DNA of 64,000 nucleotides from Pseudomonas sp. QS1027 (GCF_002814235.1 NZ_PHSU01000043.1:32713-96712), one strand, 5' to 3'; positions 9,044-17,642 are shown, counted from the first letter of the stretch. The notes: a model not told the origin generated them from the letters alone. Program-made: numbers and translations.

Positions 9044-9070
9044 GAACTTGTCCTACGGTTCCTGGTCAAT
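9044..9070 (+). promoter_or_regulatory. Candidate sigma-E/AlgU-type promoter of rpoH
   Basis: GAACTT (9044-9049) is followed after 16 bases by TCAAT (9066-9070). This resembles the extracytoplasmic-function sigma consensus (GAACTT, 16-17 bases, TCTGA/TCAAA). It lies 50-76 bases ahead of the rpoH ATG. AlgU/RpoE control of one rpoH promoter is known in E. coli and P. aeruginosa; use here is inferred from the motif. Confidence 0.65.
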
Positions 9071-9119
9071 TTTCGCAGTGCATCACTGCACGAGTTATGT
9101 GAGTCGGAGGTTTTTTCGT

Positions 9120-9974
9120 ATGACCACTTCTTTGCAACCTGTCTACGCGTTGGTCCCGGGTGCGAACCTGGAAGCCTACGTGAACACGGTGAACAGCATT
9201 CCGTTGCTGACGCCGGAGCAGGAGCGTGAACTGGCCGAGAGTCTCTATTATGAGCAGGATCTTGGGGCGGCTCGGCAGATGGTGCTCGCCCACCTGCGTT
9301 TTGTCGTCCATATCGCCCGTAGCTATTCCGGCTACGGTCTGGCCCAGGCTGACCTGATCCAGGAAGGCAACGTCGGCCTGATGAAGGCCGTGAAGCGCTT
9401 CAACCCGGAAATGGGTGTGCGCCTGGTGTCGTTTGCCGTGCACTGGATCAAGGCGGAAATCCACGAGTTCATCCTGCGCAACTGGCGCATCGTGAAAGTG
9501 GCCACCACCAAGGCCCAGCGCAAGCTGTTCTTCAACCTGCGCAGCCAGAAGAAACGTCTGGCCTGGTTGAACAACGAGGAAGTCCATCGCGTGGCCGAAA
9601 GCCTCGGTGTGGAGCCCCGTGAAGTGCGCGAGATGGAAAGCCGTCTGACCGGCCAGGACATGGCCTTCGACCCGGCGGCGGAAGCCGACGACGACAGCGC
9701 TTTCCAGTCTCCGGCCAACTACCTGGAAGACCACCGGTACGACCCGGCGCGTCAGCTGGAAGATGCCGATTGGAGCGAAAACTCCAACAGCAACCTGCAT
9801 GAGGCCCTGGAAGTGCTCGACGAGCGCAGCCGCGACATTCTCTACCAGCGCTGGTTGGCGGAAGAGAAAGCCACGCTGCACGACCTGGCGCAGAAGTACA
9901 ATGTTTCGGCCGAGCGTATTCGCCAGCTGGAAAAGAGTGCGATGAACAAGCTGAAGCTGTCGATTGCCGCTTAA
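9120..9974 (+). CDS. rpoH: RNA polymerase sigma factor RpoH (sigma-32)
   Basis: A 284-residue heat-shock sigma factor that directs RNA polymerase to chaperone and protease promoters. The ATG at 9120 (MTTSLQPVYA) is preceded by GGAGG and gives the family length; upstream TTG starts are unlikely. Region 2 shows DLIQEGNVGLMKAVKRF and VSFAVHWIKAEIHEFIL, the RpoH box QRKLFFNLR follows, and region 4 has the helix-turn-helix LHDLAQKYNVSAERIRQLE. A rho-independent terminator follows at 9988. The upstream GAACTT promoter suggests envelope-stress input. It sits after ftsYEX as in other Pseudomonas. Confidence 0.98.
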   Translation: MTTSLQPVYALVPGANLEAYVNTVNSIPLLTPEQERELAESLYYEQDLGAARQMVLAHLRFVVHIARSYSGYGLAQADLIQEGNVGLMKAVKRFNPEMGVRLVSFAVHWIKAEIHEFILRNWRIVKVATTKAQRKLFFNLRSQKKRLAWLNNEEVHRVAESLGVEPREVREMESRLTGQDMAFDPAAEADDDSAFQSPANYLEDHRYDPARQLEDADWSENSNSNLHEALEVLDERSRDILYQRWLAEEKATLHDLAQKYNVSAERIRQLEKSAMNKLKLSIAA

Positions 9975-9987
9975 GCACTAAGGCAAT

Positions 9988-10020
9988 AAAAAACGCCCCG
10001 ATCTGATCGGGGCGTTTTTG
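9988..10020 (+). terminator. Rho-independent terminator of rpoH
   Basis: A near-perfect GC-rich stem (AACGCCCCGATC pairing with GATCGGGGCGTT) lies 14 bases after the rpoH stop and ends in a T run. An A run on the other side could let it act on the minus strand for mtgA-side transcription as well. Confidence 0.93.
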
Positions 10021-10057
10021 TTTCGACGTTCGAAATTTTCGGCGTCTGGACAGGCCT

Positions 10058-10148
10058 CATCGCGAGCAAGCTTGCTCCTACAGGGCCAGCCGTCGTTCAC
10101 AAAATTGTGGCACACCGTGACACTGTAGGAGCAAGCTTGCTCGCGATG
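10058..10148. repeat. REPIN (inverted REP pair), GAGCAAGCTTGCTC type
   Basis: Two inverted copies of a ~26-bp REP element (10058-10083 and 10123-10148), each with a GAGCAAGCTTGCTC core and a CTACAG end, are separated by ~39 bp. They lie between the rpoH terminator and the mtgA stop. This is the typical layout of non-autonomous REPINs of fluorescens-group Pseudomonas. Confidence 0.9.
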
Positions 10149-10160
10149 GGGCCCTGGAGG

Positions 10161-10883
10161 TCACAGTGCCCAGGGTGCCTTGCGCGAGTTGTTCAGCCCC
10201 ACCAGGTAGTCATCCCCGCCCAGTTGGCTCATCTGCTGGCGAATCCAGCCGGCTCGGCGTGCCACGTAGGTGCTCGGGTGACTGGCGCTCCACTCCCGCG
10301 GATTGGGCAGCACCGCCGCCAGCAAGCTGGCCTGCTGACGCGACAGTGACGCCGCGCTCACGCCGAAGTGATGCCGTGCCGCCGCTTCCGCGCCGAACAC
10401 GCCGTCATCCCACTCCACGCTGTTCAGGTACACCTCGAGAATCCGCTGTTTGGGCCACGTCAGTTCGATCAGCGCGGTGAACCAGGCTTCCAGCCCTTTA
10501 CGCAAATAACTGCGCCCCGACCACAGGAACAGGTTCTTCGACACCTGCTGGCTCAAGGTGCTGGCGCCGCGAATCGAACCGCCGCGCTCGTTGTGTTCAA
10601 AGGCGGCCTGGATCGCATCGAAGTCGAAGCCCCAGTGCTCGGGGAATTTCTGATCCTCGCCGGCCATCACCGCCACTTTCAGCTCGTCGGAGATCTGCTC
10701 CCACGGGCGCCAGCTGCGTTGCAGGTCAATGGGCTCGCCATCGGTCCAGGACTCGATCTTGCGTTCGACCATCAGCGCGGTCCCGGGCGGCGGCACCCAA
10801 CGAAACAGCAACACCAGCAACACACTGCCAATGGCGAACCATTTCAGGACGGTGAGGAGGCGGCGGAAAAGGAATTGCAACAT
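10161..10883 (-). CDS. mtgA: Monofunctional biosynthetic peptidoglycan transglycosylase MtgA
   Basis: A 240-residue GT51 glycosyltransferase that polymerises lipid II into glycan strands at the outer face of the inner membrane. An N-terminal membrane anchor is at about residues 11-28. The GT51 motif AGEDQKFPEHWGFD contains the catalytic glutamate (residue 76), followed by RGASTLSQQVSKNLFL and RKGLEAWFTALIE. The start at 10883 (MLQFLF) gives the family length; longer upstream starts lack similarity. It is divergent from the DUF423 gene, 70 bp away. Confidence 0.95.
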   Translation of the reverse strand: MLQFLFRRLLTVLKWFAIGSVLLVLLFRWVPPPGTALMVERKIESWTDGEPIDLQRSWRPWEQISDELKVAVMAGEDQKFPEHWGFDFDAIQAAFEHNERGGSIRGASTLSQQVSKNLFLWSGRSYLRKGLEAWFTALIELTWPKQRILEVYLNSVEWDDGVFGAEAAARHHFGVSAASLSRQQASLLAAVLPNPREWSASHPSTYVARRAGWIRQQMSQLGGDDYLVGLNNSRKAPWAL

Positions 10884-10953
10884 AGAGATGGCTTGGCCGG
10901 GGCGTGGGAGCGGGCCATTATACAGACCCTGTGCCCCCTGAATGGAGTTCGTC

Positions 10954-11331
10954 ATGTTGCGTGGTTTTTTGCTGCTGGCCGCCTTTTTCGGTTTTACCGG
11001 TGTCGCCCTCGGTGCCTTTGCCGCCCACGGCCTGAAAGACCGCCTGAGCGCGGAATACCTGGCGATCTTCCACACCGGCGTGACCTATCAGTTGGTGCAC
11101 GCCCTGGCGCTGTTCGGCGTGGCCCTGCTGGCGACGCATATTCCGGGGCGTCTGGTCACCTGGGCCGGCCTTTCGTTCGCCATCGGGATTATCCTGTTCT
11201 CCGGCAGCCTGTATCTGTTGACCCTGACCGGTGTGAGCAAGCTGGGCATCATCACCCCGTTCGGCGGCCTGGGCTTCCTGATCGGCTGGTTCTGCCTCGG
11301 TCTGGCCGCCTGGCGCCTGCAGGCGGCTTGA
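10954..11331 (+). CDS. DUF423 family small inner-membrane protein
   Basis: A 125-residue protein from ATG 10954 (MLRGFLLL); an in-frame ATG at 10942 would add four residues. It consists of about four hydrophobic segments. The first contains the family pattern FxGxxGVALGAFAAHGLK, followed by HTGVTYQLVHALAL and FSGSLYLL. These are DUF423 (YgdD-like) hallmarks. Function is unknown for the family. It is in the same position in P. aeruginosa, between mtgA and thiS. Confidence 0.88.
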   Translation: MLRGFLLLAAFFGFTGVALGAFAAHGLKDRLSAEYLAIFHTGVTYQLVHALALFGVALLATHIPGRLVTWAGLSFAIGIILFSGSLYLLTLTGVSKLGIITPFGGLGFLIGWFCLGLAAWRLQAA

Positions 11332-11356
11332 GCTGACCGCCAGGTCGACGAATGGC

Positions 11357-11386
11357 TTGGGTCGCCCGGACTGATCGGGCTAGAAT
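11357..11386 (+). promoter_or_regulatory. Candidate sigma-70 promoter of thiS-thiG
   Basis: TTGGGT (11357-11362), an 18-base spacer and TAGAAT (11381-11386) lie 33 bases upstream of the thiS ATG. The short leader leaves no room for a TPP riboswitch. Confidence 0.5.
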
Positions 11387-11418
11387 GCTGACCCCTAAAA
11401 ATGATGGCAGCCCGGCGC

Positions 11419-11619
11419 ATGCGCATTCAATTGAACGGTGAACCCTTTGAACTGCCCGATGGCGAGACCGTCGCGGCGTTGCTGGCCCGGCTTGACCTGG
11501 TCGGGCGGCGGGTGGCGGTGGAGCTGAACCTGGATATCGTCCCGCGCAGCCAGCATGCCGACACCGCCCTGCGTGAAGGTGATCAGGTCGAAGTGGTGCA
11601 CGCTATCGGCGGTGGTTAA
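11419..11619 (+). CDS. thiS: Sulfur carrier protein ThiS
   Basis: A 66-residue ubiquitin-fold sulfur carrier for thiamine thiazole synthesis. It starts MRIQLNGEPFEL and ends in the essential GG (VVHAIGGG), whose C-terminal glycine is adenylated and thiocarboxylated. The start at 11419 gives the usual length. It is followed 66 bp downstream by thiG, to whose product it delivers sulfur. Confidence 0.96.
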   Translation: MRIQLNGEPFELPDGETVAALLARLDLVGRRVAVELNLDIVPRSQHADTALREGDQVEVVHAIGGG

Positions 11620-11685
11620 TCGCCCCTGCGGTCCCGCAGTCTTGATCCACTCTGCAAGCCCTCAACCTTTCAAGAGGATTTCCGA

Positions 11686-12480
11686 ATGAGCACTGTTCGC
11701 AGCGACAAGCCCTTCGTGCTGGCCGGCCGTACCTACCAGTCCCGCCTGCTGGTGGGGACCGGCAAATACCGCGACATGGAAGAAACCCGCCTGGCCATCG
11801 AGGCCTCGGGTGCCGAGATCGTTACCGTGGCCGTACGCCGGACCAATCTGGGGCAGAACCCGGGCGAGCCGAACCTGCTGGATATCCTGCCGCCGGATCG
11901 CTACACCATCCTGCCGAACACCGCCGGCTGCTACGACGCCATCGAAGCCGTGCGCACCTGCCGCCTGGCCCGTGAGCTGCTGGACGGCCACAACCTGGTG
12001 AAGCTGGAAGTCCTGGCCGACCAGAAAACCCTGTTCCCCAACGTGATCGAAACCCTCAAGGCCGCCGAAGTGCTGGTCAAGGAAGGCTTCGACGTGATGG
12101 TCTACACCAGCGATGACCCGATCATCGCCCGGCAACTGGCGGAAATCGGCTGCATCGCGGTCATGCCGCTGGCCGGCCTGATCGGCACTGGCCTGGGGAT
12201 CTGCAATCCGTACAACCTGCAGATCATCCTTGAAGAAGCCAAGATCCCGGTGCTGGTGGATGCCGGTGTCGGTACCGCCTCCGACGCCACCATTGCCATG
12301 GAGCTGGGCTGCGAGGCGGTGCTGATGAACTCGGCCATCGCCCACGCCCAGCAGCCGATCCTGATGGCCGAAGCCATGAAACACGCCATCGTTGCTGGTC
12401 GCCTGGCCTACCTCGCCGGGCGCATGCCGAAAAAACTCTATGCCAGCGCTTCCTCGCCGCTGGATGGTCTGATCAAGTAA
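11686..12480 (+). CDS. thiG: Thiazole synthase ThiG
   Basis: A 264-residue TIM-barrel enzyme that condenses 1-deoxy-D-xylulose 5-phosphate, dehydroglycine and ThiS-thiocarboxylate into the thiamine thiazole phosphate. The Schiff-base lysine lies in NLVKLEVL (K106). Other conserved segments are RLLVGTGKY near the N terminus, PLAGLIGTGLGI and VDAGVGTASDA (phosphate binding). An AAGAGGA ribosome site precedes the ATG. It is co-transcribed with thiS. Confidence 0.97.
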   Translation: MSTVRSDKPFVLAGRTYQSRLLVGTGKYRDMEETRLAIEASGAEIVTVAVRRTNLGQNPGEPNLLDILPPDRYTILPNTAGCYDAIEAVRTCRLARELLDGHNLVKLEVLADQKTLFPNVIETLKAAEVLVKEGFDVMVYTSDDPIIARQLAEIGCIAVMPLAGLIGTGLGICNPYNLQIILEEAKIPVLVDAGVGTASDATIAMELGCEAVLMNSAIAHAQQPILMAEAMKHAIVAGRLAYLAGRMPKKLYASASSPLDGLIK

Positions 12481-12489
12481 GAGCCTTTG

Positions 12490-13215
12490 ATGACTGAATC
12501 GAACGACACGCCAATCCAGGCGGAAGAAGGCGAAGAGCGCCAACACCGCCGTATCAAGAGTTTCGTGATGCGCGCCGGGCGCATGACCGAAGGCCAGCAG
12601 AAGGGCCTGGAGCAGGGCACGCCGCTGTTCGTCCTGCCGCTGGCCGATGCGCCGGTGGATTTCGACCAGGTGTTCGGTCGTTCCGCGCCGCGCTCGCTGG
12701 AAATCGGCTTCGGCATGGGCCATTCCCTGCTGGAGATGGCGGCAGCGGCCCCCGAGCAGGACTTTATCGGTGTCGAAGTGCACCGTCCGGGTGTCGGCGC
12801 GCTGCTCAATGGCGTGCTGACCCAGGGCCTGAAGAACCTGCGGGTCTATGACTGCGACGCCATTGAAGTGCTCAACCGCTGCGTGGCGGACAACAGCCTG
12901 GACCGGCTGATGCTGTTTTTCCCGGATCCGTGGCACAAGAGCCGTCACCACAAGCGGCGTATTGTCCAGGCGTCCTTTGCCGAGCTGGTGCGCAGCAAGC
13001 TGAAGGTCGGCGGGATCCTGCACATGGCCACCGACTGGGAGCCGTATGCCGAATACATGCTGGAAGTGATGAACGTTGCCCCGGGTTATCGCAACCTGGC
13101 CGAAGACGGCAAATGCGTGCCGCGTCCGACCGAACGCCCGATCACCAAGTTCGAACGCCGCGGCGAGCGACTGGGGCATGGGGTCTGGGACCTGAAGTTC
13201 GAGAAGCTGGCCTGA
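12490..13215 (+). CDS. trmB: tRNA (guanine-N(7)-)-methyltransferase TrmB
   Basis: A 241-residue SAM-dependent enzyme that forms m7G46 in tRNA variable loops. Conserved parts are RSFxxRxGRMTxGQ-like (FVMRAGRMTEGQQ), the SAM segment EIGFGMGHSLLEMA, GVEVHRPGVGALL, and the catalytic/tRNA segment FPDPWHKSRHHKRR. The ATG at 12490 is chosen over a TTG one codon earlier. It lies 9 bp after thiG and converges with the DUF3392 gene. Confidence 0.96.
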   Translation: MTESNDTPIQAEEGEERQHRRIKSFVMRAGRMTEGQQKGLEQGTPLFVLPLADAPVDFDQVFGRSAPRSLEIGFGMGHSLLEMAAAAPEQDFIGVEVHRPGVGALLNGVLTQGLKNLRVYDCDAIEVLNRCVADNSLDRLMLFFPDPWHKSRHHKRRIVQASFAELVRSKLKVGGILHMATDWEPYAEYMLEVMNVAPGYRNLAEDGKCVPRPTERPITKFERRGERLGHGVWDLKFEKLA

Positions 13216-13237
13216 GGCCTGTGGCGGTGAAGCGCTC

Positions 13238-13561
13238 TCAGCGCCGATCCGCCACCACCCCGATCAACACCAGGACCACCAACAACACCGGCGCCAGGCT
13301 GTAGTTGTTGAACTGGCTCAGGCCGCGCACCACCCAGGGCGTGGCATAGATCAAGGCCGCGCCGCTGCCGATCATGCACAGCAGGGCCAGCAGCGGTACG
13401 CGCAAGGCGCCGGCGATGCTGCCCAGGCGTTGATCGATCCAACCCTTGATATCCGCGCCAAACAGCACCAGCAGGCAGCCCACCAGCGCCAGGGCGATTT
13501 CCGACAGGTTGCTGCGGCTCCAACGCGATACCGTGGCGAGCAGGTCGAGTACCAGGTCCAT
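13238..13561 (-). CDS. DUF3392 family membrane protein
   Basis: A 107-residue protein with three hydrophobic segments (about 21-38, 53-75, 85-103), matching the small gammaproteobacterial DUF3392 family of unknown function. The segment FGADIKGWIDQRLG lies between the first two helices. It is the last gene of the long minus-strand run that begins at yggS and starts 9 bp after the hemW stop. Confidence 0.85.
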   Translation of the reverse strand: MDLVLDLLATVSRWSRSNLSEIALALVGCLLVLFGADIKGWIDQRLGSIAGALRVPLLALLCMIGSGAALIYATPWVVRGLSQFNNYSLAPVLLVVLVLIGVVADRR

Positions 13562-13570
13562 GGGGTTTCC

Positions 13571-14773
13571 TTAGGTCAAAAAGTATTGCAGCAAGTCATT
13601 GAGAAACAGCTGCCCGCGGTCGGTGGCCGCCAGGCGTGACGGTTCGACCTGCAACAGGCCACTTTGTTCGGCCTCGGCGCGTGCTTCGTTCAAGCTGTCG
13701 AGACTAAGCCCGGTACGTTGCGCAAACAAGACGGCGTCAACGCCCGCGGTCAGGCGCAGGGCATTCATCAGGAACTCGAACGGCAGTTCTTCGTTGGCCA
13801 GGGCTTTCTCCCCGGCCTGGAAGGCCTTGGCCGGGTTCAGGTAGTCCTTCGGCAGGCGGGTTTTCCAGGTCCGGACGATGCGACCGTCCGGGTGGCTGAG
13901 CTTGCCATGGGCGCCGGCGCCGATACCGATGAAATCACCGAAGCTCCAGTAATTGAGGTTGTGCCGCGCCGCCCGCCCGGGCTGGGCATAGGCCGAGACT
14001 TCGTACTGGGCGTAGCCGTGCTCGGCCAACAGCGCCTGGCCGGCTTCCTGGATATCCCACAGGGTGTCGTCTTCCGGCAGCGTCGGCGGCTGGTTCCAGA
14101 ACACCGTGTTCGGCTCCAGCGTCAGCTGATACCAGGACAGATGGGTGGGCTTCAGGGCGATGGCCTGGCGCAGATCACCCAGGGCATCTTCCAGGGACTG
14201 GTCCGGCAAGCCGTGCATCAGGTCCAGGTTGAAGTTGTCGAAACCGGCCTGGCGCGCCATATCCGCCGCCCGCACGGCTTCGCCGCCGGTATGAATGCGG
14301 CCGAGGGCCTTGAGCTTGTCTTCCTGGAAACTCTGGATACCGATGGACAGCCGATTGATGCCCAGCTGGCGATAGGCGATGAATTTTTCCTGCTCGAAGG
14401 TCCCGGGGTTGGCTTCCAGGGTGATTTCGATATCGCCGGCAAACGGGATGCGTGCTTCGACGCCCTTGAGCAGGCGCCCCAGCGCCGCGGCGCTGAACAG
14501 GCTGGGCGTGCCGCCGCCGAAGAAGATCGAACTCAACTCACGGCCATACACCGCGTGCAGGTCCTGGTCGAGGTCGGCCAGCAGCGCGTCGACATACTCC
14601 TCTTCCGGCAGCACCGGGCTGGCGGTGTGGGAGTTGAAGTCGCAATACGGGCATTTGCGCACGCACCAGGGAATATGGATGTACAGCGCCAGGGGCGGCA
14701 GGTCCGGCATGGCCGCCCGGGGTGTTGGCGCGCTGCCGTGGATCAGCGGCGGCGCTACGTGGGGCTGGGTCAT
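13571..14773 (-). CDS. hemW: Radical SAM family heme chaperone HemW
   Basis: A 400-residue radical SAM protein of the CPO/HemW class. The [4Fe-4S] cysteines are in CVRKCPYC (C37, C41, C44). FFGGGTPSL, LEANPGTFE and GIQSF follow. HemW proteins carry the H-N-S-Y or related pattern around the cluster and act as heme chaperones, unlike HemN, the anaerobic coproporphyrinogen oxidase. Its start overlaps the rdgB stop by 4 bases. Confidence 0.94.
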   Translation of the reverse strand: MTQPHVAPPLIHGSAPTPRAAMPDLPPLALYIHIPWCVRKCPYCDFNSHTASPVLPEEEYVDALLADLDQDLHAVYGRELSSIFFGGGTPSLFSAAALGRLLKGVEARIPFAGDIEITLEANPGTFEQEKFIAYRQLGINRLSIGIQSFQEDKLKALGRIHTGGEAVRAADMARQAGFDNFNLDLMHGLPDQSLEDALGDLRQAIALKPTHLSWYQLTLEPNTVFWNQPPTLPEDDTLWDIQEAGQALLAEHGYAQYEVSAYAQPGRAARHNLNYWSFGDFIGIGAGAHGKLSHPDGRIVRTWKTRLPKDYLNPAKAFQAGEKALANEELPFEFLMNALRLTAGVDAVLFAQRTGLSLDSLNEARAEAEQSGLLQVEPSRLAATDRGQLFLNDLLQYFLT

Positions 14774-15366
14774 TTCAGGCCCAGACGCTGGCGCAACAGG
14801 GCCATGGCGCGGGCGCGGTGGCTGAGCTGGTTCTTTTCGACCGGACCCAGTTCGGCGCTGGAGCAGTCACGCTCCGGTACCCAGAACAGCGGATCGTAGC
14901 CAAAACCGTGCTCGCCGCTGGCGGCGGTGAGGATGCGCCCGTGCCAGAGGCCTTCGCAGAGGATCGGCAGCGGATCGTCGGCATGCCGCACCAGGGCCAG
15001 CACGCAGACGAACTGCGCGCCGCGCTCGGCGGTCGGGACATCCTTCAAGGCGTCGAGCAGCTTGGCGTTGTTCGCCGCATCGCCCTGGCCGTCGGCGTAA
15101 CGGGCCGAATAGATACCCGGCGCGCCGCCGAGGAAGTCCACCGCCAGCCCCGAGTCGTCGGCCAGCGCCGGCAGGCCGGAAATGCGGGCCGCATTACGGG
15201 CTTTGAGGATGGCGTTTTCGACGAACGACAAACCGGTTTCTTCCGGCTCGACGCTGCTGAACTCACCGATCGAGCGCAGTTGCACCGACCCACCGAGCAT
15301 GGCCTGGAGTTCTTTGAGTTTGCCGGCGTTGTGGCTGGCCAGTACCAGTTGGGTGAAATTCATCAT
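14770..15366 (-). CDS. rdgB: XTP/dITP diphosphatase RdgB
   Basis: A 198-residue house-cleaning pyrophosphatase that hydrolyses dITP, ITP and XTP to keep them out of DNA and RNA. Conserved segments are LASHNAGKLKEL (substrate), LALADDSGLAVDFL (metal and general base), APGIYSARYA, and HGFGYDPLFWV. Length is typical. It overlaps the DUF4426 gene and hemW by 4 bases each, showing translational coupling. Confidence 0.97.
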   Translation of the reverse strand: MMNFTQLVLASHNAGKLKELQAMLGGSVQLRSIGEFSSVEPEETGLSFVENAILKARNAARISGLPALADDSGLAVDFLGGAPGIYSARYADGQGDAANNAKLLDALKDVPTAERGAQFVCVLALVRHADDPLPILCEGLWHGRILTAASGEHGFGYDPLFWVPERDCSSAELGPVEKNQLSHRARAMALLRQRLGLK

Positions 15367-15797
15367 TCGCCTGGGAAAAGTTCCTGATTGAAGCTGAAAG
15401 TGTGGGCATCGCCGCCGATGGTGACGGTGATCTCGAAGACACGGTTTTCCGCCTGCGGGACGGGGTACTGCGCCAGGTAGTAGACGGCGCCCTGTTCGGT
15501 GATCTGCTTGAAGTTCAGTGTGACGCTCTTGCCGGTCAGGTCCTTCACATTGCCGCTGACCTGGGCGACCAGCGGTTTGTCGGCCTTGACCACCGAGACA
15601 TTGATCACACCCTGGTTCTTGCTGCGTACCAGCTCCACACCCCGGGCAACGTTCGGTTGGATATAGGTGGAGTTGAAGGTGTTGTAGTGTACGGTGATGT
15701 CACCGAACACTTCCTGGCGCTCGCCCTTGATGGCATCGGCGGCCATGGCCGTGACGCCGAAGCAGGCCGCCACTAGAAACACAACTGAACGCAGCAT
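15363..15797 (-). CDS. DUF4426 domain-containing periplasmic protein
   Basis: A 144-residue protein with a clear signal peptide (residues 1-19, ending AMAAD). The mature part is a beta-rich domain with the DUF4426 patterns FGDITVHYNTFNSTYIQPNVA and FNQELFPGE near the C-terminal end. Function unknown. It is fixed between metW and rdgB in Pseudomonas operons; its stop overlaps the rdgB start. Confidence 0.88.
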   Translation of the reverse strand: MLRSVVFLVAACFGVTAMAADAIKGERQEVFGDITVHYNTFNSTYIQPNVARGVELVRSKNQGVINVSVVKADKPLVAQVSGNVKDLTGKSVTLNFKQITEQGAVYYLAQYPVPQAENRVFEITVTIGGDAHTFSFNQELFPGE

Positions 15798-15823
15798 GAT
15801 CGTTCTCCTCGAGACAGGGCGGT

Positions 15824-16444
15824 TTATACCGCGATCTGATGATCGGCGAGACCCGGGCTGCTGACGCGATAAATGCCGATCTCACCTAATAGATTAGGCC
15901 ATAGCTTACTGGCCCACCCGTGGCGGTGCTGTTGATCCACGGCAAGCCGGTTGATGACCTTGGCGGTCCGTTCGCGGCACAGCGCCTCGAAGTCTTCGAA
16001 GGTGCAGAAGTGGATGTTCGGCGTGTTGTACCAGGTGTACGGGAGGAATTCCGAGACCGGCATCCGGCCTTTGCTCGCCAGGTACCAGCGGCAGCGCCAG
16101 TGACCGAAGTTGGGGAAGGTGATGATGCACTGGCGCCCGACCCGGAGCATTTCGTCGAGGATCTTGTCCGGGTAGTGCACGGCTTGCAGGGCCTGGGTCA
16201 TGACCACGATATCGAAGCTGTTGCTGGCAAAGTTGCCGAGGCCCTTGTCCAGGTCCTGCTCGATGACGTTGATGCCCTTGGCCACGCAGGTGGCGATGTT
16301 CTCCGGGTCGTTTTCCAGGCCGTAGCCGCTGACCTGCTTGTTGTCGCGCAGCCAGGCCAGCAGTTCGCCGTCGCCGCAGCCGAGGTCGAGCACGCGGCTG
16401 CCGGCGGGGATCCAGTCTTGGATGATTTCCAGGTCGGCTCTCAT
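15824..16444 (-). CDS. metW: Methionine biosynthesis protein MetW
   Basis: A 206-residue protein with a SAM-methyltransferase-like fold: RVLDLGCGDGELLAWL (motif I) near residue 18 and the segment DIVVMTQALQAVHYPDKILDEMLRV around 80-105 (cited in part). In Pseudomonas and related bacteria MetW works with MetX in homoserine acylation for methionine synthesis; its catalytic role is not settled. It starts 7 bp after the metX stop. Confidence 0.95.
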   Translation of the reverse strand: MRADLEIIQDWIPAGSRVLDLGCGDGELLAWLRDNKQVSGYGLENDPENIATCVAKGINVIEQDLDKGLGNFASNSFDIVVMTQALQAVHYPDKILDEMLRVGRQCIITFPNFGHWRCRWYLASKGRMPVSEFLPYTWYNTPNIHFCTFEDFEALCRERTAKVINRLAVDQQHRHGWASKLWPNLLGEIGIYRVSSPGLADHQIAV

Positions 16445-16451
16445 GGCGTCC

Positions 16452-17591
16452 TCACAGCGTAATTCGGTTCATGTAGTTGCCGAACGCCTGCAGGTAACGC
16501 GGGATCGGGATCAGGAAGGCGTCGTGGCCTTGCGGTGCATCGATTTCCAGGTAGCAGACGTCCTTGCGCGCGGCCATCAGCGCATCGACGATTTCCCGCG
16601 AGCGGGCCGGCGAGAAACGCCAGTCGGTGGTGAAGGACATCACGCAGAAGCTGGCCGTGGCACCGGCGAACGTCTGCGCCAGGTTGTCGCCGAAGTTGGC
16701 CGCCGGGTCGAAGTAGTCCAGGGCCTTGGTCATCAACAGGTAGGTGTTGGCATCGAAACGCCCGGAAAACTCCTCGCCCTGGTAACGCAGGTAGCTCTCG
16801 ACCTGGAATTCCACGCTGTGGAAGTCGTAGTTGAGCTTTTCGCTCTTGAGGCCCCGGCCGAATTTCTCGCCCATGGAGTCATCGGACAGGTAGGTGATGT
16901 GCCCGACCATGCGCGCCAGCATCAGGCCACGCTTGGGGATCACGCCCTTTTCCTGGAAGGAGCCGCCGTGGAATTCCGGATCGGTGAGGATCGCCTGGCG
17001 CGCCACTTCGTTGAAGGCGATGTTCTGCGCCGACAACTTGGGGGCCGAGGCAATGGCGACGCAATGGCGCACGCGATCGGGGTAGGTGATGCTCCATTGC
17101 ATGGCCTGCATGCCGCCCAGGCTGCCGCCGATCACCGCGGCCCATTGGCCGATGCCGAGGCGGTCGGCGAGGTGGGCCTGGCTGTGGACCCAGTCTTCCA
17201 CGGTCAGCACCGGGAAATCGGCGCCGAAGGGCCGGCCAGTCTCGGGGTTGATGCTGCTCGGGCCGGTGGAGCCGTTGCAGCCGCCGAGGTTGTTCAGGCT
17301 GACGACGAAGAACTTGTTGGTGTCGATGGGCTTGCCGGGGCCGATGCAGCTGTCCCACCAGCCGGGCTTGCGCTCGTCGGGGCTGTGGAAACCGGCGGCG
17401 TGATGATGGCCGGAAAGGGCATGGCAGATCAGCACGGCGTTGCTCGCCGCGGGATTGAGGGTGCCGTAGGTTTCGTAGATCAGGTCGTAGGCCGGCAGGG
17501 AACGGCCACAGGCCAGGGCCAGGGGCTCGCTGAAGTGTGCCGTTTGCGGCACGACCAGCCCGACGGAATCGTGGGGAAAGACAGTGGACAT
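16452..17591 (-). CDS. metX: Homoserine O-acyltransferase MetX (probably succinyltransferase)
   Basis: A 379-residue alpha/beta hydrolase-fold enzyme that acylates L-homoserine in the first committed step of methionine synthesis. The nucleophilic serine lies in IGGSLGGMQ (about S157), and the late GHDAFL segment supplies the histidine; NNLGGCNGSTGPSS is the oxyanion and substrate loop. Pseudomonas MetX proteins are reported to use succinyl-CoA, so the succinyl specificity is from family knowledge rather than from this sequence. It pairs with metW downstream. Confidence 0.93.
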   Translation of the reverse strand: MSTVFPHDSVGLVVPQTAHFSEPLALACGRSLPAYDLIYETYGTLNPAASNAVLICHALSGHHHAAGFHSPDERKPGWWDSCIGPGKPIDTNKFFVVSLNNLGGCNGSTGPSSINPETGRPFGADFPVLTVEDWVHSQAHLADRLGIGQWAAVIGGSLGGMQAMQWSITYPDRVRHCVAIASAPKLSAQNIAFNEVARQAILTDPEFHGGSFQEKGVIPKRGLMLARMVGHITYLSDDSMGEKFGRGLKSEKLNYDFHSVEFQVESYLRYQGEEFSGRFDANTYLLMTKALDYFDPAANFGDNLAQTFAGATASFCVMSFTTDWRFSPARSREIVDALMAARKDVCYLEIDAPQGHDAFLIPIPRYLQAFGNYMNRITL

Positions 17592-17642
17592 CGACCCTGC
17601 TCACGCTTGAATGAGGCGTAAGTCTAATGAGCGGGGGGAGCA

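Noticed and set aside
11332..11418. TPP riboswitch ahead of thiS
   Set aside because: The promoter-to-start distance is only about 30 bases and no THI-box pattern is present.
11662..13179. A 505-codon minus-strand frame opposite thiG-trmB
   Set aside because: Both plus-strand genes are certain; the frame is His/Gln/Asp-rich shadow sequence.
16338..17621. A 427-codon plus-strand frame opposite metX/metW
   Set aside because: Antisense shadow of well-identified genes, no ribosome site, no motif.
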